Source: Datisca glomerata (Eukaryota; Streptophyta; Magnoliopsida; Cucurbitales; Datiscaceae). Taken from it: a DNA stretch of 64,000 nucleotides. A program made the position numbers and the translations under genes. Below the pieces are notes generated by a model. The model saw nothing but the letters and a program-made list of their open reading frames with translations, made no database searches and was not told the origin of the DNA. The stretch covers positions 1-64,000 of the forward strand of contig QANY01013763.1 in NCBI GenBank assembly GCA_003255025.1, in the 5' to 3' direction. Within the stretch, counting starts at the first letter, position 1, and every line of letters begins with the position of its first letter. Shown here piece after piece: positions 11,512-23,200 of this stretch.

Positions 11512-11960
11512 ATGAACCCCAACATATCAGAATTAATCAACACCATCAAAGCACATTCACATGCCTACTTGGAAGCCATCCATAAGGCTCTTCTAGCCCC
11601 GACAGGAAATCCTTTTATTAATGCTCAAACCATTATTAAACAACAATTTCTTGATCTCACTGAAAAAGAATTAATGATAAAAACCATGGATTACATCAAA
11701 GAACAATTTTTTCATGTTTTTGTTCCTGAAGATGTTTCCATGAATTCCACCATCAGTCAATAGACTGATTCTGACCATGATGACAACACCTTCAACATTC
11801 TGGTTGGTGAGAGCTAAAAACCGGAAGCATCTGATCCCACTATTTCTAATTTTTTGGATTCTCTTACATGTATTATTACAGAAAAGATTGATGAAGACAA
11901 AAAGGGAAAAAGAAAAGTTTAACTTTCATCCCCCACTCGTAACAGGAAAAACACATTAAG
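11512..11960 (+). pseudogene. Endogenous pararetrovirus ORF2, C-terminal remnants
   Basis: An 83-codon frame (11,512-11,763) and a following broken frame end just before the viral intergenic region. They contain a predicted helical stretch (ISELINTIKAHSHAYLEAIH, then QFLDLTEKEL) and an acidic section, then a Lys-rich tail in another frame. The position directly upstream of the promoter region suggests they are the end of the same unknown ORF that starts at 10,678. I do not recognise the protein. Confidence 0.45.
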
Positions 11961-11971
11961 AGAAGATGATA

Positions 11972-12062
11972 GAATCTACTTTACTTAAAGTAGATTCCCT
12001 TTGTCGCCCACCAGTCATCTATCAACAGAAGACAACAAATCTACTTTTAGTAATGTAGATTT
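11972..12062 (+). promoter_or_regulatory. Two ATCTAC hairpins upstream of the pararetroviral TATA box
   Basis: GAATCTACTTT at 11,972 is followed after four bases by its exact reverse complement AAAGTAGATTC, ending at 11,997. A second hairpin has arms AAATCTAC (12,037-12,044) and GTAGATTT (12,055-12,062). Both share the core ATCTAC and lie about 80-170 bp before the TATA box, the usual enhancer interval of caulimovirid promoters. A role in transcription-factor binding is inferred only. Confidence 0.5.
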
Positions 12063-12138
12063 CCAAAAGGCAAGCAAGAAGATAAGGAATAGATGACTCT
12101 AAACCATCCAGGATACGATAGCCTTATCTTTTTTATGT

Positions 12139-12214
12139 TATATAAGGGAACCTTACCCTTTGGTGAGGGACAAGTTTTTTAGTTTGTATTAGGAACTCAT
12201 GAGTTGAGAATAAA
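12139..12214 (+). promoter_or_regulatory. Pararetroviral promoter TATA box with closely following AATAAA
   Basis: TATATAAG at 12,139-12,146 is followed by AATAAA at 12,209-12,214, about 65 bp downstream. A TATA box with a polyadenylation signal shortly after the start site is the typical layout of the caulimovirid pregenomic-RNA promoter, where the terminal redundancy is short. The primer-binding site lies a further ~510 bp downstream, giving a leader of roughly 560 nt. I cannot tell whether the promoter still works. Confidence 0.65.
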
Positions 12215-12724
12215 ATGATCTCCCTTCTCTCTAATTTCTCTCTCTAAAGTCTTTTATTACATCAATTTTCTATTACATCACACTGTGCATATATCAAGAA
12301 GCTACAATTAAGTCTTAATACTGCACGAGCTATCAAGCACCCATCCATAAGTTTTTCTCCCTTTAATTAAGAAGTAAGATCATGAGACCACGTATGCTAT
12401 AATTTAAACCCAATATAACCATTACTATAACCTTTAGTATTCATGATCCATGCTAACTCGAATGCACTAAATATGTAGTTATTAAGGTTGAGGAAGCAAT
12501 CATCGGATATCCAATAAGTTTGAGGAATAATCAATGAATAGTTAGTGGGACGTCAAATAGTTGCGTATTGGTAAGGTCTGTTGAGCAGGGATTGAGTTAG
12601 GACCGTTGACCCAAGTAAAACGTTGACAGACGTGCTAATTATGAGTTACTTTGTTCTTTGGATTAACTGCCTATGTAGTGGTCAGCTCCCTCACTTTATG
12701 AGATGCGTGTTGGTTAGCTTAAGA

Positions 12725-12737
12725 TGGTAACAGAGCC
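12725..12737 (+). promoter_or_regulatory. Primer-binding site complementary to initiator tRNA-Met
   Basis: TGGTAACAGAGCC differs at one position from the TGGTATCAGAGCC consensus used by caulimovirids for minus-strand priming by initiator Met-tRNA. By convention it marks coordinate 1 of the viral genome. Here it directly precedes the ATG at 12,738 of the movement-protein frame. It shows that polymerase-ORF2-promoter-primer site-ORF1 follow one another, as in a tandem or circularly permuted insertion. Confidence 0.8.
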
Positions 12738-14050
12738 ATGAATAGTTTTGGTTATAATAGTGTTTATATTCTTTTTAAATTATTCATACATGGTCACCAT
12801 ACACACATGTCTGAATTAAGTTCTCCTTCAATCACAACAATAGCTAATATAGTAGCATCAACTTCGGAAGTTACAGAACTAATAGCTTATCAAGATGTTA
12901 AAGAAGTTTTGGATAAATGGACCATACCCAAAGTTAAACCTGAAACAATTTACAAAATTGGTAATTTTGATTTCACCAGTAGAAAGATAATCAAAACTTT
13001 TAAATATTATACTCCTTTACAGAATAACGATGATATAATTTATTGATTGCATATTCATGATATATATTCTTTTATGCAAAAGTATAAATATCTGCATATA
13101 GGACTTGTGCAAATTACTTTCAAGCTCTTGACTTTGTTAGGTCAGAACACATGTATACAATGTACTCTTAGAGATGATAATGCCTTAAATGGAAAGCCTC
13201 ACTTATAGGAGCCATAGAAACCATTTTATCTCATGGACTAGTATACTTTAATATTTATCCTAACTTGAGCGTTGCTCTTTCTGACAGTAATTTAGCAAAA
13301 GTTTTAAAAATCAGAGTTCAATCGTATGGTTATGATTACCTACCAGGATCATCTCCTTTCGTCATTTTATTCAGGACTCATCTTAAGGTTCTCTCCACCT
13401 GAAAGCCTTATACCCGCAAGTAAAGTGAGCAAGGACATACTGTCCTTATTGATACTAATCTCTTAACCAACCAGGTAGCTATTCCTCGCATGATACCGTG
13501 AGCTGATATTACTTTTCCTGAAACCTGGAAAATCTCTAATGATGTACTGATGAGACCTATCATTAGGCAAGCTATTTAAGATGTCATTCAAACTCATGGA
13601 GGTAATGTTTATCTTCGTTTCGGAAAACACTTAACTAGAAACCTATCTAGTATAAGCAACAAAAGTATTCCTCCTTATGAGGTTGATATTCCCGAATCTT
13701 CTAGACAATCTATATCTGAACCCGTAGGATCTAATGCATCTGAGAAATCCTTTATCCCCGACGATTATATCAAAGGTATCCATATATCGGACAACTAAAT
13801 ACCTCATGGTGTTTATGAATCAAATACTAACAGAAGGCCTAATAGCCTAACTGCCAGCGATATGCAATTTAATCTTTAATGTATTTTACACCTAAAAGTT
13901 TGTTAAGACAAAGTCTTCATCAGGATTTTATGCAACTGAAGTATCAGGATTTTAGGAATTAGTATTTCTCAAACCATAATTCTCAATAACTCTTAGATCT
14001 TCAAAACCCGTATTATTATAAGTTAGAAAAAATCAGCGTCTTCAGGTGGT
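12738..14050 (+). pseudogene. Endogenous pararetrovirus movement-protein region, degraded
   Basis: The first 102 codons are open and include a WTIPKVKPETIYKIGNFDF stretch. Beyond them the reading is broken by stops but still shows the 30K-superfamily movement-protein layout of caulimovirids: a LTLLGQNT-type motif followed by a LRDD motif, then a later DxNLL-like stretch and an acidic PS-rich tail near 13,690-13,790. Such proteins enlarge plasmodesmata for cell-to-cell spread. The C-terminal part (13,318-14,045) is repeated inverted at 18,713-17,981. Reading stops at 14,045-14,051, where the sequence jumps to the zinc-finger block. Confidence 0.7.
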
Positions 14051-14900
14051 ACCTGGCCATTACGCTAATAAACATCGATCTAAATTTAAATAGAAATTGA
14101 ATTAGCTATCATTTGATGAGGACACCCAACAAAAAATCTTAAATTTTCTTTCTAATGGCAGTTCTACAGAAGCTAGTTCAAATGATGATTTTGCTTAAAT
14201 TTATGAATCTTACTCTGCCTCCTCTACTACTTCTGAACAACCTTGTTGCTCAAAATCGTGGAACATGATAACTGAAGCCAACTATTGGAAAGTCATAGTT
14301 GAACTAAACGGTCTTGATATGAATGAGCCAAGTATCAATGTCCTAATTGACACTCATCGATCTTTTCTAGCTACTGCAGACCATATTACTGACCCTAAGA
14401 TGAAGTTAAGGTTCTTAGAAACCTTCTATAAAGCTTATAGCACTCCTGAGGTCATTCCCATTGAGAATTACAGTATGAAAGAGCTTCTGACTCGTATTCA
14501 ACAAAATTCTTTACCCGATAAACTTGTTACCATTTCGCATCTCAAAATGGAAATTAATACCATTAAGTCTGAAATTCAACAGTTAAAAACTATTTTTTTA
14601 ATCATTTTCCAGGATCTCTATCTCCTCAAACAGTCCACTACCAAAGGCAAAACTCCTTTTGAGGAACTTGAGACTTCTTCACCACCAGTGAAGACTACTG
14701 CAGAAACAGATACTGAAATGACTAAAGATAATCCCTATTTATTTCTTCTAAACCAGGTTACTTTTCAGAAGTGGTATACTAAAATTACTTTAGTTATCAA
14801 ACCAGATTTCATAATTAAATATGTCATTGTCTTAGTGAGAATTAAGGATATTCTCCCCTTAACCAAACAGAATAATTATACCAATATTTTCCTTTAAACT
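14051..14900 (+). pseudogene. Endogenous pararetrovirus zinc-finger to protease-linker block, copy 1
   Basis: The block opens with a ruined CCHC zinc knuckle (GHYAN remains, the cysteines are lost) and continues into a 210-codon frame at 14,265-14,897. That frame has a coiled-coil-like stretch (LKMEINTIKSEIQQLKT) and a Ser/Thr-rich linker. Bases 14,051-14,774 are a direct duplicate of 16,258-16,980. In the viral order this region should follow the coat protein, but here it precedes it, so the junctions at about 14,050 and 14,800 are rearrangement breakpoints. The aspartic protease motif expected next was not found. Confidence 0.65.
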
Positions 14901-16257
14901 GTAGGAACTCAGCTAACCCGTATTGAAGATCATCTTGACCAAATATAGGAAACTGAGACCCAACATAATCCTATTGACCAAAAAAAGATTAACCTTGAAC
15001 CAGTCACGATAAAACCCCCTTCTTGAAGCTCAAAATTTCAAATTATAATCTACCAAGAAGGAAGATGATTTTATGGAAACTCTTGTTGAAAAAATAAAAA
15101 ACCTTAAGATTTTCACTTCAGAAACTTCAGGATAACTCAATATGATGAATCGGGATGATTCACCCCACAAAAGACGAACCCGAAGAATTTTCTCTTTCCC
15201 AAATTTTGGATATTCAGAAGAATTGTGATAATACTATCAATAAACTTTTTTACTCATATTCTAAAAGACCTACTACTCGTATGGATTTAACATGACCTAG
15301 TAGATATTATTATCCTAGATTTACTCCACAAGATCTCCTGTATAAAGAAAATATCCTTCATACCCAAAAATCATATCATGGTAATACCATTTATGAATGG
15401 AACATAGATGGAAAAAAACTGAATATCAAGTTTTTGAAACTATACACTAGATAATTATGTATTCCTCAGTTTACGAACATAATGATAATACAGATCACCA
15501 AATCTGTAGATTCCTTGTTAATGGTTTTACAGGAACTCTTAAAAGATGGTGGGATAATTATCTCACAGAAAGTTAGAGAAATGAGATTTTAAATTCTTTT
15601 AAGATCAAGATTGACCCCTTGAATGGTACCCAGACCAGAAATGAAGATGCTTTCTATACGCTTGCTCAATCTATAATTCATCATTTTCTTGGACTTAGAG
15701 TTTTTAATACTGACAGACATCGTGAATTATTACAAAATCTTAGATGTCCTTCCTTAACCCATTTTTGTTGGTATAAGTATGTCTTCCTCATGAAAGTCGT
15801 GCAGAGAAGTGACGCTAATAGTGAACATTGGAAGGCCAAATTCATTGATGGTCTCCCTAGTCTATTTGCAGAAAAGATTCATAAGAAGTTTCGAGATAAG
15901 CATGATCAGATGGATATCCCTTATGACCAGTACATTTATGGTCATCTTGTTGCCCTAGTCATTGAAGAAGGATTATCCTGTGCAATGACATGAAATTACA
16001 GTATATGATGAAGAATCAGAATCTTACTAACCGTAAAGAATTAGGAGAATTTTGTGACGAATTTGCCTATGATATAAAAATACAGTATCCTTCTACCTCC
16101 CAACATATAGAACTTCCAAACCTAATAAGTCTCATAGAAGATACTTCTCTAGGAAGAAATCCCAATATATTAATAAAAATTCTCCTCCTCGGCATCCTAC
16201 TAAGAAAGTTTCCTCCAGAAAGCATAAATCCCAAGGCACCTCTTATAAATGTGATTT
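14900..16257 (+). pseudogene. Endogenous pararetrovirus coat-protein region, degraded
   Basis: Broken frames run from a helical region upstream (about 14,900-15,100) into coat-protein-like sequence. The longest open pieces are 15,619-15,993 and 15,990-16,307. Recognisable are a GxLKxWWDN-like stretch near 15,530 (GTLKRWWDN), and FIDGLPSLFAEKI near 15,840. A basic KK/RR-rich segment then leads into a zinc knuckle at 16,245-16,300. That order (coat core, basic tail, CCHC) is standard for caulimovirid capsid proteins. Many stops are present. Confidence 0.65.
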
Positions 16258-16980
16258 ACCTGGCCATTACGCTAATGGGTGTCGATCTAAATTTAAAAAG
16301 TAATTGAATGATCTATCATTTGATGAGGAGATCCAACAAAAAATCTTAAATTATCTTTTGAATGGCAGTTCAACAGAAGCTAGTACAGATGATGATTTTG
16401 CTCAAATTTATGAATTTGACTCTGACTCCTCTACTACTTCTGAACAGCCTTGTTGTTCTAAATCGCACAACATGATAACTGAAGCCAACTATTGGAAAGT
16501 CATAGTTGAGCTAAATGGTCTTGATATGAATGGAACAAGTATTAATGTCCTAATTGACACCCAATGATCTCTTCTAGCTACTGCAGACCAGATTACTAAC
16601 CCTGAGATGAAGTTAAGGTTCTTAGAAACCTGCTATAAAGCTTATAGCACTCTTGAGGTCATTCCCATTGAGAATTATAGTATGAAAGAGCTTCTAACTC
16701 GTATTCAACAAAATTATTTACTCGCTAAACCTGTTACCATTTCAGATCTCAAAATGAAAATTAATACCATTAAGTTTGAAATTCAGCAGTTAAAAACTAA
16801 TAATCAAATCATTTTCCAGGATCTCAATTTTCTCAAACAGTCCACTACCAAAGGTAAAACTCCTCTTGAGGAACCTGAGACTTCTTCACCACAACTGAAG
16901 ATTACTACAGAAACAGATACATAAACGACTAAAGATAATCCATATTTATTTCTTCTGAACCAGGTTACTTTCCAGAAGTG
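16258..16980 (+). pseudogene. Endogenous pararetrovirus zinc-finger to protease-linker block, copy 2
   Basis: This follows the coat region in the natural viral order. The knuckle reads KCDLPGHYANGC, keeping three of four zinc ligands and losing the first Cys. Frames 16,304-16,567 and 16,607-16,924 are the counterparts of the 210-codon frame in copy 1, but carry a stop where copy 1 reads Arg. The block ends abruptly at 16,980, where it meets the inverted arm head-on. Confidence 0.7.
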
Positions 16981-18713
16981 GCCTCTTGAACACTAGGGAA
17001 TTTTGTTGGCAAAAAAATGCCATCTTTCTGTTGTCGTGTACTATTAAGACCTCTGCCATGACTTCTATTACTCCTTCTGTTTTATCCCTGTAAATATTCA
17101 CGAGTTAAGAAGTCAAGTAGAAAGTTATGTTCACCTTTAATATATTCATTATCAAATTCAAATACTAATAAAATACTTTGCCACGAAGTAAATATTTGTT
17201 TAGAAGCTAAATTCTGGACATCCTTTTTGAAAATTTGTTTAGCTGCAGAACAATCTACTCGAATGAGAAAATGCTGGTTAAGAAGATCATCCTGAAATTT
17301 TAAGACATATTTAACAATAAATAAACTTTCTTGTTTTATGGTTGGATAATTAAGTGTTGGTCCTTTCCAGGTTCTTGAAGTAAACCGTAAGAGTTCTTCC
17401 TGTTGTTTATGAGAGTTTACCTGTTTGAGCATACCACTATAACCTTGGTCGGAAGCATCTGTCTCTACAATTTTCTGCCAATTAGGAATGGGTAAAGATA
17501 AACAATATAATTGTTTAATTTTTTCATTGATTTTCTTAACAGCTAGAGTATGTTCTGTTGTCCAAGGAGTAGGATTTTTTTAAGTATGTTGTACAAAATA
17601 GAAGTGTCATGTGATAACTACGGATAAAAATCTCTAATATAATTGAGACTACCAAGAAACCTCTGTAATTGAGTTTTTTCTTTAATTTGATCCAAAAATT
17701 TAGAAGCAAATTATATGCTACGGATAATAAGAAAAATAGTTCCATTGGAAATATTATGACTAGCTTTCTCAAGGACCTCAGTATAAAAATTTATAACTAA
17801 AGATTTTTTATTACCATTTCCTAGAGTAAAGTCTAAGGATAAAGGTGAAGGATGGGTAGATTAGTAAGTACGACCACCTGTGGTTATCTAATTCTTTTAA
17901 ATATTGGAGAGAACTTATATTTGTTGGTCATCATGTATGTTAACATGTAAGGTAAGTTGATAGTACCACTCAGGAAAAGACTGAAGACGTTGATCTTTTT
18001 CTAACTGATAATAATACAGGTTTTTAAGATCTAAGAGTTGTTAAGGATTACGGTTTGAGATATACCATTTCCTAAAATCCTGATACTTAGGTTGCATAAA
18101 ATCTTGGTGAAGACTTTGTTTTAACAAACTTCTGGGTGTAAAATTCATTAAAGATTAAATTGCATATCACTGACAGTTGAGCTATTAGGCCTTTTGTTAG
18201 TATTTGATTCATGAACAACATGAGGTATTTGGTTGTCCGATATATGTATACCTTTGATATAATGGTCAGGGATAAAGAAATTCTCAAATCCATTAGATCC
18301 TACGGGTTCAGATATAGATTGTCTAGAAGATTCGGGAATATCAACCTTATAAGGAGGAATACTTCTATTACTTATACTAGATAGGCTTCTAGTTAAGGGT
18401 TTCTTGAAACGAAGATAAACATTACCTCCATGGGTTTGAATGACATCTTCAATAGCTTGCCTAATGATAGGTCTCGTCGGTACAACATTAGAGATTTACC
18501 AGGTTTCAAAAAAAGTAATATCAGCCCACGGTATCATGCGAGGAATAGCTACATGGCTGTTGAAGAGATTAGTATCAATAAGGACAATATGTCCTTGCTC
18601 TCTCTGCTTGTTGGTATAAGGATTTAAGGTGGAGAGAACCGTAAGATGAATCCTGAATAAGATGGCGAAAGGAGATGATCTTGGTAGGTAATCATAACCA
18701 TGCGGTTTGAATT
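16981..18713 (-). pseudogene. Endogenous pararetrovirus, inverted arm (movement protein, RT end, RNase H, ORF2 start)
   Basis: On the minus strand, from high to low coordinate, this arm holds the movement-protein C-terminal half (18,713-17,981, matching 13,318-14,045). Next come about 260 bp of unshared sequence that continues from it, then an RT C-terminal piece (about 17,720-17,440), RNase H (17,432-17,082, an open 116-codon frame) and the first ~95 bases of ORF2 (17,078-16,983). The RNase H copy is cleaner than the one at 10,114-10,672. A deletion joins the movement-protein side directly to the RT end, removing coat, protease and RT palm. It meets the + arm at 16,980/16,981. Confidence 0.8.
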
Positions 18714-19290
18714 GGAGAATTGTTGCATGAAAACAAAAAAATGTTATCTTTACTTGTTAGTAGCTAAACGATTGCCAAATTGTTTCTTTTATTTCCTTTT
18801 CGTTTTCCTCCTAGAAGAAGAGTAATAAGTTAGCTCTATATTTCAATATGTACAACAATGCCTTTGATATACCAAGTGAAACTGAGATAGACTGAGGTAA
18901 CTAACAAGGGGGAAATGAAAAAGATTTTTTAACTAATTTGGTACCAACTAAAGATAAACAAATAATTGTTGGGGCTATTTAGGTGGTTAGATGGGCGTAC
19001 CATCCGCATTGGCTCCTCGTTGTGAATCCCCCAAGTGCTCCCAGAGTTCACTCCAAGGAGCTGTTTAGTGCGCGGATTATTAGCGTACTAAAACACTTAG
19101 TAAATTTATTTTACACCACTTTATCACGTTTATGTTAAAAAAATTTCTTGTTATGATAAAATATTGATTAAATAATTATCACACTTTTTTAACGCATCAC
19201 CCGCACTTTCTAAAATCACTATTTATTTTTTTGAATCTAAATAGAATTAGTAAATAAATAATTATAATTATTAAGTAGATATTTTTTAGT
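18714..19290. other. AT-rich spacer, no gene seen
   Basis: Between the viral arm and the minisatellite no coding frame or transposon end was recognised. The segment 18,960-19,080 is locally GC-richer (TTGGCTCCTCGTTGTGAATC) and could be a short relic of a repeat, unidentified. Confidence 0.4.
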
Positions 19291-19665
19291 CATGCCATCG
19301 ATGATCTTGGCGTCATCAACAGATTCCTGCGTTGTCGGTGATCTTGACGTCATCAACGAGGTTCTTATGTTGCCGCCATCACTAGGGTTCCAATGACACG
19401 ACATCATCAATGGGATTCTCGTGATATCATTAGTGATCCTGATATGATCAATGAAGTTCTCATGTTAGTGTTGGAGATCCCAACACATCAATTGGGTTCT
19501 CGTGCCGCCATCAACACTCCTGATGCCATCAATGGGGTCCTTGTGGTGCCATTGGACATGCAAACGTCATCAATGGAGTTCTCTACCATCATCTGTGATT
19601 CTGACGTCATTAGTGGGATTCTCATGATATTATTGTGTTGGCGATCTCAACGTCATTAATATGGC
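19291..19665. repeat. Degenerate ~40-bp minisatellite with TGACGTCA motifs
   Basis: About nine diverged units of roughly 37-51 bp share the pattern GATC(C/T)TGACGTCATCAATG(A/G)GGTTCTCGTG-like in pieces, anchored by CATCAA at about 19,315, 19,352, 19,405, 19,486, 19,525 and 19,568. Two units contain the perfect bZIP-type palindrome TGACGTCA (19,345-19,352 and 19,602-19,609). The array ends about 540 bp before the phosphorylase ATG. The 88-codon frame across it is a by-product of the repeat. Confidence 0.65.
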
Positions 19666-20201
19666 TTTAGTTCCTTTAATTGGATTGGTGACTATGTGCT
19701 TAGATTGAAAACCAATATCGGTATCATCATCACATATAATTAATAATTTTATATAAATTTTCATGTCAAAATTCTGTAGTTCATAATTACATTTTCTCAT
19801 TTTAATGAATTTGTTAGTTCTACAAGTTTTCAGATAAATAAAAATACCAATTTATAATTTTAATCCTGTTGAGAAAAAATAAGTTAATTTTTTGACATAA
19901 TATTATAATGTAATTTTGCTCTGTATATGTGTAATATAACAATATAATTTTGTTTAATTTCGTGTATTACACGAGTATTTTTCTAGGGTAGTTTGGTCAA
20001 AGAGAAAATTCCGACAAGCAGTTGAACTGTTAAACTAACCGTTTTCATTTCCCTCGTTTTAAACATGCACGTTGCTGAGTGAGAGTCTAGAGAGAACGCA
20101 AGGATAAGAAGACGAAAACAGTCTTCGTCTTTCACTCATTTCTCATTTTGCTTCAGATTAGTGCCAAACCAGAGCTCTCTGTTTTTCACAGAAAGAGTGC
20201 T

Positions 20202-23200
20202 ATGGCGGCTTTACCATTCTCAGCTACTAACTCGCATTCGAACCCATTGTCACAATCCAAACAAATATCTTCTTTCTTTGATTTCAGCTTCAGAACTAGG
20301 CGGTCAAAGCATATTTTGTTTGGAACTTCAGCTTTAAGTGGTGCCAGCACAAAGCTTTGCGTGAGGTGCACTTTGAGTGGTCAACAGAAGGGACTGAAAG
20401 ATTCCGTCACCGGAGAAGGTGAACTTAATCATTTAACTTGCAGTTAATTAATTTCAATTTCCATTTGAAATCTAACGTCTAGTTTAGTTCCTAATTTCAT
20501 TGATTTCATGTTCATCATGGATTTTTCTTTCACTGACCTTTCGCCCGTTAGATTAGTAAGATACTCTGAGGATTCTGCATAGCCAGTACTTTGAGAAAGC
20601 TATTTTGGCTCTGGTTCTTGACAGTGCGAATTGAGAAGAAGTGATTCGGTAATGCAATAAATAAACAACATCGTGATGATATCACTTTCAGAAACATAAC
20701 TTCAGCAAACACTTTATAGTCTTTATTTGTCATGTTAAAGCTCAATTCCTCATCCTATATAGTTCCTTGAGTGAAGATCTAGTGACTGATTGATCCGATA
20801 GAAATTCACAAATGAATTTTGTTTGCATTCTGGTACAATACAAGAAGTTTACTCGAGCGACCAAAATTTACCGACGAACAAAATTTCATTGCTAAAAGCT
20901 CGTTTCAGCGACGAAATTGTAACTTCGTTGGTACATAGTACATTTTGGCGATGAAAGTATTATTCATCGGTGATGATGTAAGGCTTTACTGACGAAAGCT
21001 GTCAGTAAAAGATGACCTTCACCGACGACATGTTGTTTCGTCAGTGATTAGGCGACTTTTACCGAAGAACTATATGTCGTCTTTTCTCTACGCAGTAGAT
21101 AGGATTTCAATAGTCATCATTTTGTATTGTCCTACGCCCTTATAATTATCTGGAATGCATGCATGCATTTGAAAAGCAATTTCTGTTGTCAATTGCTGAA
21201 TATGTATATGCTCAGAGTTATGAATCATTATTTATCAACATAATTTGATCGGAATTCATTGTCATTTTTCTTGTGAGAAATAACATTTTTATTGGTTAGT
21301 GACTCACCACAGATGCGCATAAAGTAGTCCAATTATTCAAATGTCTTTAGATTAGCAGTCAAATATATATGCTTCTCTTCAAGGAGTTGTGCCTCATGGT
21401 TGAGGCAATTTACTAATAGTGTTTAGATAAGGATGATTTCATTTCTATATCAGTATTTCTTATAACGCTACTTGGCAATTCATGTTAGATATTTGTTAAT
21501 GGATATAATGCTTCATCTGAAGTACTTTGCTTTTGACAAAGCAGGTACCGTTGATACTTTTGCTCCAGATTCAGCATCCATCGCGTCAAGTATAAAATAC
21601 CATGCCGAGTTCACACCTTCCTTCTCTCCAGAGCATTTTGAGCTCCCTAAGGCATTCTATGCTACTGCAGAAAGTGTTCGTGATATGCTCATCATTAATT
21701 GGAATGCTACTTATGACTATTACGAAAAGATGAATGTAAAACAGGCATACTATCTTTCTATGGAGTTCTTACAGGTTCTTCCTTGGCTTCCATGCCTTTT
21801 ATGTGCTTGGATTAAATTTACTCTGCAAACTTATTTCCAGTACATTTTTATTTTGGTTACAGGGTAGAGCATTGCTCAATGCCATTGGAAATTTAGAGCT
21901 GTCAGGACCATACGGAGATGCTTTGAGGAGACTGGGGCATGATCTAGAGGATGTAGCCAAGCAGGTGAGAAAATCCCCAAGAAAATTTATGTAAGTAACT
22001 TCAGTCCATTTGTACATGAATGAAAGTCATTGGAGATAGTGATAAAAATTGGAAAGTGTTGCAGCATTACCCCTATAAATAACCTCTGATCCCTAGGAGC
22101 TTCAGGAGTTATCGCTTGCCAGCCTAAATAAAAAAAATACTTAAAAGAAATGGGCACTTGTTTTGTGGGATAAAACGAGTTATTTGAGTTATTTGCATGT
22201 TCTATTTGTTCTTGATTTGATATAAACAAGTTCTCCAATAACCATCTTATAGTAATCTTATACCAGAAAGGAAGTTGCCAAACTTCAAAAAGAAGTTTCC
22301 AGATAGATAACTAATATATCCTGTACGTATACACTTATGTGACTTATGATTGTTATACTTTAAGTTTACATTCTGTAAGGTTGTTGCTAGGAACCAGATG
22401 CTGCACTTGGGAATGGGGGGTTGGGGCGGCTCGCTTCCTGTTTTCTGGACTCCTTAGCAACACTAAATTATCCGGCCTGGGGTTACGGACTCAGATACAA
22501 GTATGGATTGTTCAAGCAGCTCATTACAAAAGATGGCCAGGAGGAAGTTGCTGAAAATTGGCTAGAGGTGTCACTTTTGATTATATGACCATTCTTTTAT
22601 GCCTTATATTCTTCTTTGACGACCTTTGCAAGTCCTACTTTTCATATAACTTCACCCGAACTCTGTTGTGTGGCTTCCAAGCTTATCAGTTGATTAACTA
22701 AAGTATGTTTTAGCAGATGAGCAATCCATGGGAAATTGTGCGAAATGACGTCTCCTATCCTGTTAAATTTTATGGTGAAGTAACTTCAGGCCCAGATGGA
22801 AGTAAACAATGGATTGGAGGAGAAAACATAACTGCCGTTGCCTATGATGTCCCTATACCAGGTTACAAATCTAAAACCACCATAAATCTAAGATTGTGGT
22901 CCACAAAAGTTGCCACAAAAGAATTTGATTTACATTCTTTCAATACTGGAGATCATGCCAATGCATATGCAAGAATGAAAGATGCAGAAAAGGTCAGAGA
23001 AATTTATGGTTATTTAAACTTCTTTATTTTTAATACCAGTGATGTTTTTCCATACATTTTTCTGGTTATTTGTAAAAAAATAATTAGCTATCAATTCAAC
23101 AAAAATTCAGAGCCACTCATGGTTCAGAACAGAGAATAAGAATAGTGCAGACTAACACTTTAACTTCTCTCCAGTGAATATTTTGATAAACTTTAACATT

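Noticed and set aside
19393..19659. 88-codon frame upstream of the phosphorylase gene
   Set aside because: It runs through a degenerate minisatellite and repeats its own phrases (INGVL, SGILM).
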